Both the position numbers and the translations under genes were made by a program. Positions 1 through 9,620 of a stretch of DNA of 64,000 nt are shown piece after piece. This stretch comes from Oscheius onirici (lineage: Eukaryota > Nematoda > Chromadorea > Rhabditida > Rhabditidae), in the NCBI GenBank assembly GCA_932521025.1, contig OW051472.1:3658001-3722000 (forward strand), written 5' to 3'. The first letter of the stretch is position 1. Each line of letters opens with the position of its first letter. Below the pieces are notes generated by a model. That model was given only the letters and a program-made list of their open reading frames with translations, ran no database searches and was not told where the DNA came from.

Positions 1-639
1 AATCGTTCGAGTATTTGTAAAAGTTGTCTATGTCTACGACGATGTGCAGATTTGGGATGTTCTGTTGAAAAAAAAACTGATTTAAGAAACGTAAGAGACA
101 AAAACCTGAAAGTATTCCTCGTCTCCTTTGTAGTAGCAATCATACAAAAAAATCTCTGATGGCCGGGTAAGAGCCACCAGTTTTCTCATGTCATCATCTT
201 CCACCTGAACCACGTGCAGTCTTTTGACTCCGTTCATTAGCTCCATGTCGGGAATAGCAGAGTACCTATTATACTTTTTCTGAATTCTGGATTGGCGAGA
301 CTAATAGCAAGCTTACAATTGTAATACACTCTATGTACTGGAACTCGATCGAGTGGGCAGCTTCCAAATACCTTTCATCTCTAAACGTTTCTCCCTCCGT
401 CTTGAGATATTCCCCATTACAAACAAGTTTTAGGGCTCTTCTACTACGCCAGCTTGGTTTCATTCGATCAATGGTCTTCTCGATAGACTTACAACTGCCA
501 TAGATTCGTGTACCGGATTGTGCGGTCATCTGAAAGTAGAAAGGACAAACAAGGATATGAAAGAAACGGAACTTACCTTTCGCAGAATGTTACGCAGTGA
601 GTTGTAGTCAAGATCTTCTAGTTTTAGGTGATTTTCCAT
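1..639 (-). CDS. F-box-like protein, copy 1 (3' end outside the window)
   Basis: The gene starts at the ATG at 637-639. Exons read 639-578, 529-317, 279-106 and 61 to beyond the window edge, all with good GT..AG borders. Residues 7-40 resemble a degenerate nematode F-box (LEDLDYNSLRNILRKM followed by SCKSIEKTID), the part that would bind a SKP1-type adaptor of an SCF ubiquitin ligase. A second domain begins near PDMELMNGV and resembles the domains that follow the F-box in nematode F-box proteins (FTH/DUF38 type). The F-box call is from residue pattern only. This copy matches the gene at 7621-8660 base for base except for at least one difference near base 102, so the missing C-terminus can be read there. 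Confidence 0.6.
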
Positions 640-712
640 GGTTGAAGAGAGCTGGAAGAATGAAGGCAAGCTGTGCAGCATAATTAAAAGCAACGCAACA
701 AGAGAAGCGGCC
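1..712. repeat. Left copy of a long direct duplication
   Basis: Bases 1-712 match bases 8022-8733 with a constant offset of 8021. I saw one clear substitution (near 102). Identity ends abruptly at about 712/8733 in the upstream flank of the F-box-like gene. The left limit lies outside the window. Confidence 0.9.
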
Positions 713-934
713 ACCTGCTTATGCAGATCGAGCTTACACTTCTGTCTATTTAAATATGTATTTCATAGTCAGACATAGAGAGAAAAGTCAGACGATTCAG
801 ATCGCCCATGTCTCCGAACTAGCTACTTTCTTTTTGCTACATCGGCGAAAAAAACAGATGTAGTTCAGTTGTTCAATAATTGTCAATAATTATGTGAAAA
901 ACAACTATTCCCAATTTTATAGACTGTGAAGAAT

Positions 935-1774
935 TTAACTATCAAACGAAGTAGTTTTTATTGACTGATGCTGTAATTCGAACTCAAGACTTTCCGTTTC
1001 GCAGCGAATGACCATTCTCCGATTGTCCTTCCTCTTGACAACATACTCATTTTCCTGCGTCTTCTCGTAACAGGTCATCAGAGTCTGAGCATTGATAATC
1101 ATCGACTGTAGAAGTTGGGGCTTGTTCAAAATCTCTTCAAAGCTGACATTTATAGGACTGCGGGTGTATTGCGAAGGTGAAGAGAGAACACTTTGACCGT
1201 TCCTGTTTCCTCACCAGCGAGCCAGATCAGTGATAGAATAGACAAGTACATGAGTCTTAGGCCAAGGAACTGATCGACTATGTCTGGATGGAAATAGTTT
1301 ACAAGTTTATTCGCTGTATCAAGTCTATATTCGACAAGATCGACTCTTCGGACTGACCATGGTGGTGCTGTAAATTCCTCAGAGAGTGACACCCGAGTGC
1401 TGGTTTTCGGTTCTCGTCCATGATCAAAAAACTTTAATGATTCCTAGTAAGCTGATATATTATTGTACTGTACTGGTACACATAAAATTGGAGATATTCT
1501 GTTGTAACCTGATATCAAGAAAGCACAGGAAGAACGAACCTGGAAAAACTCCTCGTCTCCGCTGTAGTTGTAGTCACAAAAATATATGGTTGATGGTCGA
1601 ATAAGCGCTACCAATATTTTCAGGTCCTCTTCTTGCACCAGAGTCAGCTCCAGACTCTACTCCGTTCATTAACTCCAAGTCGGGAATGAAAACCGTTTCA
1701 AAGAAGTCCTTCTCACAAACGGTCTGAATTTTATAAAAGGAAGTTTCGATAGATTTTTGTTCCGGTGGTTTCAT
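935..1774 (-). pseudogene. Decayed paralogue of the F-box-like gene
   Basis: Pieces of the same protein as at 7621-8660 are readable here, but in different frames. The block PDLELMNGV is followed, after a frame change near 1650, by EEDLKILVALIRPSTIYF. An exon ending GEETGTVKVFSLHLRNT then needs another frame change near 1165 before NVSFEEILNKPQLLQ. The C-terminal exon TCYEKTQENEYVVKRKDNRR is intact. The N-terminal F-box-like exon is missing. At least two single-base frame changes are needed, so this is a pseudogene unless the sequence itself contains errors. Confidence 0.6.
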
Positions 1775-1849
1775 TTTCTGACTGTTCTTCTCTCATGTCT
1801 GTCTTGTCATTTGTGACTGAAATTACTTCTTAGCGCTAAAAAGATAAGT

Positions 1850-2035
1850 TTTGACTTGTCAAGCACAAGTTGACATGACTTGACAAGTCGCGCTTCAGAC
1901 TTCCACTTCAGTTGGATGCTCGCGTGTTCTGCTGCTACGTCGTCTCCTCGTCTGCTCTACCATTTCTACCATGCCAATTCTCCTCATCTAGTCTACCAGG
2001 TCATGTCTCTCTTCAATTTCTTCTTTTTTGAAGAC
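1850..2035 (+). repeat. Dispersed repeat R3, copy 1
   Basis: It shares the block CTTGACAAGTCGCGCTTCAG and the following roughly 120 bases with 56200-56430 on the same strand and with 9355-9540 on the opposite strand. All three copies lead into ATGTCTCT(C/T)TTCAATTTC. Confidence 0.75.
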
Positions 2036-2760
2036 ATTGAAAGGTAAGACGGACTTTTCATTCCGATTAGTTTACTAATCGTCAAATTTCAGGTCGTTTT
2101 TTTTCACTTTGCACTGGACAACAGGGCCGAGGAGACCTCTCGCTTATTCGCCCACTCGAGCTGCCCCATGTTTTATCTGTTGTTTTCATTATTGTTCGTT
2201 TTACATAAACTCGATGTTTATGTCGGTCGCTGAGAAAGAGAAAACGGCGACTGTGAAAGTTGTGAGAACAGAGATCCAGGAAAGAGTCAGAGATGGTCAA
2301 ATCTGGCCTGAACAAGAACGACAAAAACAAGAAGAATGAACAGTGACCCTTCCTTTTCGGACACTGCGTTTTTAAACAGCCACAGCCAAAAAATACCTTT
2401 TGTTCTGTAAGGTCAGTGAACGGGAATATTGATGAATGCCTTTTGTATATATTTAAAAAAAAAATTTCGCTTTCCAGCTGATGAGTTTCAGTCTGTTCCC
2501 TACCATCACATGACCAGCTAGAAAGCAAATAATTTATGCATAGATTTTGGGAAGAGTCAGCCTGTTCGGATTGTTGTTTCTGTCTCTCTGAACTTCCGTT
2601 CCCTTTCTTGAACCCGGCTCACTCGACTTGCTTCGTCTTTTCGACTTCATCCTACCCGGCAACATGTAGATTTCCACGGAACTGAATACACTTTAGAAGA
2701 GTCAGACTAACCCTCTACCTGTTCAGATGAGGGCCGTCAATTTCTGCTCTTCGCAGCCGG
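2036..2760. other. No supported gene
   Basis: Open frames exist on both strands here. The longest is 148 codons on the minus strand and a 76-codon frame lies on the plus strand. I found no family resemblance and no convincing splice pair. A GTAAGA donor at 2042 and a TTTCAG acceptor at 2087 could form a small intron downstream of repeat R3. Confidence 0.5.
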
Positions 2761-2774
2761 GCTGACCTTACGCC

Positions 2775-3108
2775 ATAGTGTCGAAGACTCGTGTCACAGT
2801 AAGCCATAAGTCTTTGCATTTTGGACAGAAGAAGAGGTTCCCGAGGAAATTTCTTTTCGGCCACATGGAACATGAGCTGGAGGAAGGCATGGAAGCTGAG
2901 ACCACCTCCAGCAGATAGACGGTCACCGCTGACTTTGTAACTGATCTCGTTGTACTTCTGCTCAAGTTCGTCTTGATCGATAATGTCCGACAGACTGCAC
3001 TTTCTTCAAAGCCTTCTGTATATAATTGAGAAAAAAAACCTTATGAACTGCTTCAGTCCACCAGCGGAAATGGTGACGGCAGTCTTCTAACGGCTCCATC
3101 ACCCTTCA
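2775..3108 (-). CDS. Partial gene with a helical domain, function unknown
   Basis: Minus-strand translation gives a coherent stretch (KYNEISYKVSGDRLSAGG, then LSFHAFLQLMFHVAEKKFP, then LMAYCDTSLRHYG) preceded by CSLSDIIDQDELEQ. It looks like the EF-hand-like helical segments of some cytoskeletal or ciliary proteins, but I do not recognise the family. A possible upstream exon (MEPLEDCRHHFRWWTEAVHK) ends at a donor near 3043. The junction needs one frame change at an AAA run near 3005. The 3' end was not found. It could be a gene fragment. Confidence 0.35.
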
Positions 3109-3109
3109 A

Positions 3110-3915
3110 TCAAGGTCTGAAAATTCGGAGAAAGCACATGGAAACGTAGAAAAAGTAGAAATGTCTCTCGTGCCTGTAACTGCCAGTTTGTAGCACAAAG
3201 GTCCGGAGCACTATCAGTTTTCCCTTACGGCTTCAAGGTCTCCACGAATTATACCAAACACCGCAGTGGATTCAGTGGAAACCCTACGATGCCAGGAAGA
3301 CAGAGCATGACACTACCTTTTGACAGTTGCCGGCAAGTGGCGGATTCACGAACCCGTGGTCAATTTTGCAAGCTCTTTCCCAAAAATAAGCATATGGTTG
3401 TGGCGTGTCTCTTCGCATTTGACAAGCAGAAGTAGAAAAATATAAACGTGACCTGAGTATTTTAAAGGAGACGACAAGACGAGGACGCTGCAGACGAGAA
3501 GAGTAGCAAAAGCGAGTTTGACTCGAGTGACAGTATAAGATGACAAGTCTTGTCGAAAGTTGAGATTTTGAATTTGAATAACTTTCAGAAGAAAACAGAA
3601 TTTGCAGTTGAGAGGCCGTACCTAATTATAGGAGTCTTTCTTGAAGGAGGAAAGACACAAGTACAATATTTTATTGCTTGATACACACTAGTTGACAAAC
3701 TTTTTTTCTCTCCTCTCTAGAGCACAGAGATCACGCAAAGACGAACCAACATAAAGCGGGACAAGAGACGATAAAGCACACACTTTTTTGGGGAGAGTTC
3801 TACGGTCTGCACACGGAGGAAAGCAACACCGGACGATGAGAGGGAAGAAGCAGAAGGAGGTGGGGAAATTTAATAAGGAGGGCAAGTGAGAGGATGGACT
3901 TGGCAACTCTTAAGA
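3110..3915. other. No supported gene
   Basis: Several short open frames occur, none with a recognisable product or a consistent exon chain. The right end is the likely 3' flank of the homeobox gene. Confidence 0.5.
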
Positions 3916-3916
3916 C

Positions 3917-4595
3917 TCAGTCCTTTTTGAGATCGGTCGAGGTTGGAGAAGAGGACGGTGAAGTTGTCGAGGCTTGTGGCGAGATGGGAGAAGCGACAGT
4001 AGTCGGAGTGACCTGTATTCCAATCGTCGGAACCTGCTTCCATGCCTCCATGACTCTTGATAGTTGTTGTTGAAGCAAAAGTGGATTCTGCATCAGCATC
4101 ATATGCAGAGGATTTGCTTCTGTTACTGAAAATAGGCCTATTTATCTCGAGAGAATCAATGTACCGTAAGGAATTGTAGGAAGTACGGTAGGAAGAGAAA
4201 CAGCCGGTTTCGGAGACTGTGACCGTCTCGCGGCAGCAGCCAAAGCAGCTGATCCGCTGTTTAGAAGCATCGATTCGGCTAAAATGGGACTTTTAGACAG
4301 TTTCTAGTTTTCCGACTTACCTAAAACAGCATTGGCTACAGCTGCTTGCTGGGACATGGCGGCCATGAGAGCCTGTTGGTCGAAGAGAAGTGAATTTAAC
4401 CCGTCTGGCATAGGAGCACCTAAAAACTCTTTTTTATGAGAGAAGGACAAAGAAAACTGTACCGATAAGATTTGGATGTTGATAGGGATGATGGTGATGA
4501 CTGCTGCTTCGTTCCTGTTTTCTGAACTTTGCTCGTCTGTTCTGGAACCACACTTGGACGCGGGCTTCGGTCAATTGCACTCGGCTGGCGTACCA
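3917..4595 (-). CDS. Paired-like homeobox gene, 3' part only (PHOX2/CEH-17-like helix 3)
   Basis: The first visible exon (about 4595-4463) encodes homeodomain helix 3, [20 protein letters not shown], followed by a Ser/His-rich segment. RAKFRKQER with LTEARV is typical of the PHOX2/ceh-17 group of paired-like transcription factors, which bind TAAT sites in the nucleus. Three more exons follow (about 4420-4322, 4276-4165 and 4127-3917), encoding Ala/Gln-rich and Pro/Ser/Thr-rich tails with [20 protein letters not shown] and the C-terminus TDLKKD. Helices 1 and 2 are not found in the next 700 bases upstream. That DNA is low-complexity and repeat-like, so the gene is either split by a long intron, truncated, or cut by an assembly join. 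The class is clear; the exact orthologue is less certain. Confidence 0.7.
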
Positions 4596-4599
4596 CAAG

Positions 4600-5285
4600 T
4601 TATGTGTTAAAATAGTAAAAGAACGATCGATCTCGAACGCGTTCGTTCGAACGAGACAATAGAATAATGGTTTGAACGCGCGCCATACCGTAATCGGTAC
4701 TATCCGGCGCCAACATGCAGTGACGCCAAATCGGACGAGTCGAAGTTTTCACCTTTTCACTTTTTCGGCAGTGTTTTGCAGCCTTTTTCCCAAAAAAAAA
4801 ACGTAACAGACGGTGTGAAGTTGTAGGACTACAAACCAAAAGCTAAAAACAGTCAAAGAATATAAGATTAAATAGAAAAACACCAGCCGTCAAAGACGGC
4901 TGTCGCCCCCCCCCCCTCCCCCGTTCACTGTTAGCCTCTTTTTTTTCATCATATTCGAACTCAGCATGGTCGAAAACCCTAGAAAAATCGCATTACAAAC
5001 CATTTTTGGAAATTTCATTTTTTTTAACCAAAATGTGCCTGTAGGTGTGAAAAAATCGAAAATATTTTACCATATTCGGATTCAGCATAAAAAATAACCC
5101 TAGGAAAAATTTAGCAAAAGAACTTTTGGAGAAAAGTTTGGTTTGGAATCGAACCCGGATGTCTCGGCGTCCAAACTTATGCGTGAGCGTGGCAACAGGC
5201 CAGCCACAGACGGACAGACACCAATGCGCTTTAGTAGTAGAGAGATTGTTTTCGCTTGTCTCAATTCTTTCCCCTCATCATCTTT
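4600..5285. other. Low-complexity DNA between homeobox fragment and zinc-finger gene
   Basis: It holds an inverted motif around CGAACGCGTTCGTTCGAACG (4634-4655), a C9 run near 4907, several T runs, and two related blocks about 110 bases apart (near 4950 and 5070) starting CATATTCG(A/G)A(C/T)TCAGCAT and ending in CCCTAG. No homeodomain exon and no RNA-recognition-motif exon is visible. Confidence 0.5.
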
Positions 5286-5293
5286 GCGTTTAG

Positions 5294-5802
5294 ATGACAG
5301 CGAGATTGACCTTTTTCTGTCCACGTTGCTCGGACTCGAAGAAACCGTACTCTCTGAACGGGCTAAGGGAACATGTAGCAAAGGATCACCTCGAAATGAC
5401 ACCTCTCTTCACGTGCTCTAAGTGTCGCAGCGGTTTCATTTCTCCACAAGTGGCTCTCTATCACTTTCAGAGCATCTGCCGGATTGAAAACGAAATGGTT
5501 AGTTTTCAGCTAATTTTCAGCCTTGTTTTGCAGATGGAGGATTACACGGCAAATGTGAAGTCAATGTCTTACTTCCTCTTCGACCAGCTCGATGGTATAG
5601 TCGACGACACCATACGACGCCAAATTGGTAATTTTTTGTTTCCTTGGTTACCAATTTTTGCTCGCTAAATCATGAAATCGTTCTCCAGACAAAAAATTTT
5701 GGGTCTAATTTTATTATTTCACTCTAACTACTCATCTCCTTCTTTATAAAACAGGCTCAAAATCCGACGGGAAGAACTCCGATGGGAACTACTCCGACTG
5801 AT
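5294..5802 (+). CDS. Small C2H2 zinc-finger-like protein
   Basis: The ATG at 5294 follows directly after TTTGCGTTTAG, a good splice or trans-splice acceptor. Exon 1 encodes two CxxC units: FFCPRCSDSKKPYSLNGLRE then HVAKDHLE, and FTCSKCRSGFISPQVALYHF then QSICRI. The first fits a C2H2 finger. The second lacks a clean second histidine. After an intron at about 5495-5533 the protein continues MEDYTANVKSMSYFLFDQLD. The next donor (after 5626) joined to the acceptor at 5755 gives a short tail ending at 5802. The alternative frame of that last exon is clearly the proline-rich linker of the hnRNP L-like gene, so it is open whether this is a separate gene or a badly read 5' part of that gene. Confidence 0.45.
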
Positions 5803-6952
5803 CGAGCAGTCTATCCTTCTTCTAATCCTCCATATAGGTAAGCCTGTTGTTTATCAAATGTAATCATTTATTCTTTCTGAAGTCCGTACGGGTACGGAGG
5901 ACGTGATGCTCGTGGACAGCCACCACCGCCGCCTCCTCCCCCTGCCAATGTTGCTAGCGGACAGCCGACATCGAAGCCTTCTAAGTACCCCCGAGCTGAT
6001 GAAATTTCTGGCGCCTGCGGGAGGCGGAGCTCGCGATTTCGACGGAGGGCAAGGTCATCCACAAGAAGGTAACTTTGCCAGGTTGACGTCCTTCAACTCT
6101 TTGGATTTAGACCGTCGCGATCATAACAATTTGTTGGTCGGTGGATCTGGCTGTTGTCTTCTGATTGGTGGAATTGATCACGCTAAGATCAATTGTGACA
6201 AGCTGTTCAATCTGCTTTGCTGTTATGGCAACATCTTGCGCATAAAGTTTTTGGAGAAGACGAGGGAAATGGCTGAAGTTGAAATGGGCCATCCGGACCA
6301 TGCCCGAGATTGCGTCCAGAATCTGCAGAAAATTAACGCACTCGGCATGGAACTTGAAATAAGCAGAAGTAACCAGGCGTGCGTCAACCCCGTCAAGTAG
6401 GACCATTTGTATGGACTGTTTAAACTCCAGTTTAGTGACCCCTTCGCTCTGCCGGACGGCACAGTCAGCTACAAGGACTTCTCGACTTTGAAGCTTAATC
6501 GTTACACGACGCGAGAAAATGCCGACAAGAACAGACCCTGTCCGCCTCAGTCATGTCTTCACTGGTTCAATGCTCCTCCCGACATGGACGAGACCAAACT
6601 CAAAGAGGTTTTCAATACTGTTTTTCCTATAACAATGTTTACTTTAGGCTCTAACGAATGCCGGTGTCACTGCTCCTATCAGTGTCATTCGGGACCGTCA
6701 GGCTACGGGAAACTTCTCCGTGGGAACTTGCGAATTTGCCAGCATTCAAGACGCCACCGAAGCTCTCATTCTGGCCAATCATACTTCCGCCCTGAGCTCT
6801 CATGTAAGTGGTGTTCTATCAATTGTAGTAATTTGAAATTTTAGAACCCTTACCGGCTGAAGCTGGCCTACACAAAAGCTCGTGGATACAACAAGAAAGC
6901 TCGTGGCGGGCCACAGAACACGCAGCAGAAACCTGGCTATCATCCATATTAA
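5757..6952 (+). CDS. hnRNP L-like RNA-binding protein, C-terminal half (RRM3-RRM4)
   Basis: The order linker, RRM3, RRM4 matches hnRNP L. The Gly/Pro-rich linker is GGRDARGQPPPPPPPPANVA. RRM3 is LLIGGIDHAKINCDKLFNLL then CCYGNILRIKFLE. The connector DGTVSYKDFSTLKLNRYTT matches the SYKDF...NRF signature of the family. RRM4 is SCLHWFNAPPDMDETKLKEV ... CEFASIQDATEALI, ending with NPYRLKLAYTKARG and a Gly/Gln-rich tail. Such proteins regulate splicing in the nucleus. Exons lie at about 5757-5839, 5883-6068, 6112-6395, 6430-6612, 6648-6800 and 6845-6952. Two frame changes are required, at CCCCC near 5989 and at CCCC near 6390. RRM1 and RRM2 are absent from the window. Confidence 0.7.
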
Positions 6953-7184
6953 AAAAAACTGACTTTTTATCGCTCCCTTTTGCCTTCCAACATTGACAGA
7001 TTCTCCTGGCAAGCTACTCGTCCCTCTCCTCAGTAGATCTGTATTTATTGTACTTTTGCACACATTTTCGTATAATTTGCAGTTTTATCCTGATAAAGTT
7101 TACCTAACTATTTTCTTTCGTATATAGTCGTTTTCCTCGCTCATGTTTCGCCCTTCTTTTCTTCTGTGAATTTTAGGTCTCAAA

Positions 7185-7416
7185 ATGGCTGCTGGAGAGA
7201 CCAGGAGAATAACCAGAACCATGAGGTCTCGAGCAAACTCTGTGGAAGACTTGGGCGGTGAGTCTTCATTCCTTGGTTGCATCGCACATCCTTAATTTTC
7301 AGAAAACGGTTGACGGCGAAGAACAGATCGAGCTCTACGCACACTCTGGCCAAGTTCCAAATAGTCGAGATAGATCAAATGGAACCGCTGATGGCCAAAT
7401 TCAGCCTAAAGAGTAG
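7185..7416 (+). CDS. Small unrecognised gene
   Basis: The ATG at 7185 lies just after a TTTTAG acceptor at 7175. Exon 1 reads MAAGETRRITRTMRSRANSV with donor at about 7260. Exon 2 (from about 7303) reads VDGEEQIELYAHSGQVPNSR ... QPKE with stop at 7414-7416. Both halves look coding, but the junction is one base out of frame at an AAAA run (7303-7306). No family is recognised. Confidence 0.35.
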
Positions 7417-7620
7417 TGTGGCTCTCAAAAATTCTAAGCTTCTTTGAGGGAACGGAAGCTGACTCATCTGATCCGACTAAACACTTACTGTTAGACAATT
7501 AGCCTTTTGGTTTCTCTCTACTGAATTGATTCTCATGGCTGCCTGCGCTGATCTAAGAAACTGTGACTTTACTTTTTTACGATATCTCTTCAGAGCTGGT
7601 AATATTTATTGCCTGAAAGT

Positions 7621-8660
7621 CTACAGAAATGTGAAATTGAGACAATCTGTTCTGCGTCGGACGACCATTCCGCGGTTGTCGTGTGTCTTGACCAGATACT
7701 CATTCTCCTGTGTCTTCTCGTAGCCGTTCATCAGAGTCTGAAGATTGTCAATTCAAAAAGATGTAACCAACCTGAAGTTGGGGCTCGTTCATAATCGCCT
7801 CGAAATCAACAATTGGATATCGACACAGAAGGTTATCGTGGAAGTGAAGAGACAGTTCCTTCAGTGTTCCTGTTTTCTCACCGTTTAGCCAGTTCTGAAA
7901 ACAAGGAGTATGAAAAAAGAGCAAAGGTTTACTTTCATGAAGTGGGCAAATATTTTCTCGTCAAAGATGTCGTAATAGAGTTCTACACTCTCTCGCTGCC
8001 TTCCAAGCTCGAATATCTTCAAATCGTTCGAGTATTTGTAAAAGTTGTCTATGTCTACGACGATGTGCAGATTTGGGATGTTCTGTTGAAAAAAAAACTG
8101 ATTTAAGAAACGTAAGAGACAAAACCCTGAAAGTATTCCTCGTCTCCTTTGTAGTAGCAATCATACAAAAAAATCTCTGATGGCCGGGTAAGAGCCACCA
8201 GTTTTCTCATGTCATCATCTTCCACCTGAACCACGTGCAGTCTTTTGACTCCGTTCATTAGCTCCATGTCGGGAATAGCAGAGTACCTATTATACTTTTT
8301 CTGAATTCTGGATTGGCGAGACTAATAGCAAGCTTACAATTGTAATACACTCTATGTACTGGAACTCGATCGAGTGGGCAGCTTCCAAATACCTTTCATC
8401 TCTAAACGTTTCTCCCTCCGTCTTGAGATATTCCCCATTACAAACAAGTTTTAGGGCTCTTCTACTACGCCAGCTTGGTTTCATTCGATCAATGGTCTTC
8501 TCGATAGACTTACAACTGCCATAGATTCGTGTACCGGATTGTGCGGTCATCTGAAAGTAGAAAGGACAAACAAGGATATGAAAGAAACGGAACTTACCTT
8601 TCGCAGAATGTTACGCAGTGAGTTGTAGTCAAGATCTTCTAGTTTTAGGTGATTTTCCAT
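7621..8660 (-). CDS. F-box-like protein, copy 2 (complete)
   Basis: This is the full version of the gene at 1-639. Exons are 8660-8599, 8550-8338, 8300-8127, 8082-7933, 7894-7772 and 7737-7621, all in frame, giving about 275 residues. The N-terminus resembles a degenerate F-box (LEDLDYNSLRNILRKM). The middle contains RKLVALTRPSEIFLYDCYYK and the C-terminus MNGYEKTQENEYLVKTHDNR. Nematode F-box proteins of this kind are predicted substrate receptors of SCF ubiquitin ligases and belong to fast-evolving families. No SKP1-binding residue can be checked by eye, so the function is inferred from overall pattern. Confidence 0.65.
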
Positions 8661-8733
8661 GGTTGAAGAGAGCTGGAAGAATGAAGGCAAGCTGTGCAGC
8701 ATAATTAAAAGCAACGCAACAAGAGAAGCGATA
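8022..8733. repeat. Right copy of a long direct duplication
   Basis: It matches 1-712 at nearly every base. Identity stops in the upstream flank of the F-box-like gene, about 70 bases 5' of its ATG. The gene body therefore exists at least twice, about 8 kb apart, on the same strand. Confidence 0.9.
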
Positions 8734-8734
8734 T

Positions 8735-9355
8735 TTGCAGACCACCTGCTTATGCATATTAAACTTACACTTCTATCTGTTTCAACCTATATCATAATCT
8801 TAAAGGGAAGAGGAATCGACTTTCTATGTGTCATGACGACATGATAGAGATGAGAGGCGGCCCCACGCCTTGAGTCAGTTCGATCCCGAGAGAGACCTGA
8901 GGAAGGTCCTCTAGTTCTCACAAGTTATTGTTCTCTTTTTGTTCGATCAGTAAAACGCTGGGCAAAGGCAAATCCCTTCTAAAGCAACCACTTTTTCACA
9001 GATCCAGATTTTTACTTTGTAATTGAAGGAATTAGTCAAAACAAGGTTGGAAATATAGAGCTTGGACAGTTTTGTTTTAGCGCTGCTGTTTGGGGGGGGG
9101 GGATGTTTAGTCCCTGCTTCTGGGACTGAACATCCCCCACCCCCAAATCATGGGACAAAACTTCCCCCCTTGGGGCTAAACATCCCCGGGGATGTTTAGT
9201 CCCTGTGCCCTCGGGCATACGTCAAAACGAATGGAAAGGCAAAGGTCGGTAGTGTGTATTTGAAACCTTGCCACCCGATCGAGTTTAAGCTTCGGCCCAG
9301 GAACTTTGAAAAGAGTTGAGAGTCAAATGCAAAAGTTGTAGAAATTGAAAAGAGA
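8735..9355. other. Intergenic DNA with a palindromic G/C-tract block
   Basis: No gene is supported. Bases 9092-9210 contain four units related to GGGGATGTTTAGTCCC in alternating orientation. The last two (about 9172-9206) form a nearly perfect palindrome. A run of ten G precedes the first unit. Confidence 0.55.
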
Positions 9356-9540
9356 CATAGTCTGGTAGAGCAGACGAGGAGACGAGGTAGCAGCAGCGCA
9401 AGCTAGCATCCAACTGAAGTGGAAGTCTGAAGCGCGACTTGTCGGGTCTTGTCAAATTATAATCTTGACAAGTCAAACATATCTTTTTGGCGCCAAGAAG
9501 CAATGTTTGTATACCGTTATAAATGACATGAAAGGGTTCA
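9355..9540 (-). repeat. Dispersed repeat R3, copy 2
   Basis: This is the reverse complement of the repeat seen at 1850 and 56200. It includes the segment GTTGGATGCTAGCTTGCGCT and continues into a degenerate ATGTCTCTTTTCAATTTC block. Confidence 0.75.
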
Positions 9541-9620
9541 TTATCAAGTCTCAAATTCTACACAAAGTAAGTATCCGTGAAAACCCGGTGAGAAGAACAG
9601 TCAGAAAAACGTATCACTAA

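Noticed and set aside
2082-2528. 148-codon minus-strand open frame
   Set aside because: No family pattern, no splice partners, and composition typical of a chance frame.
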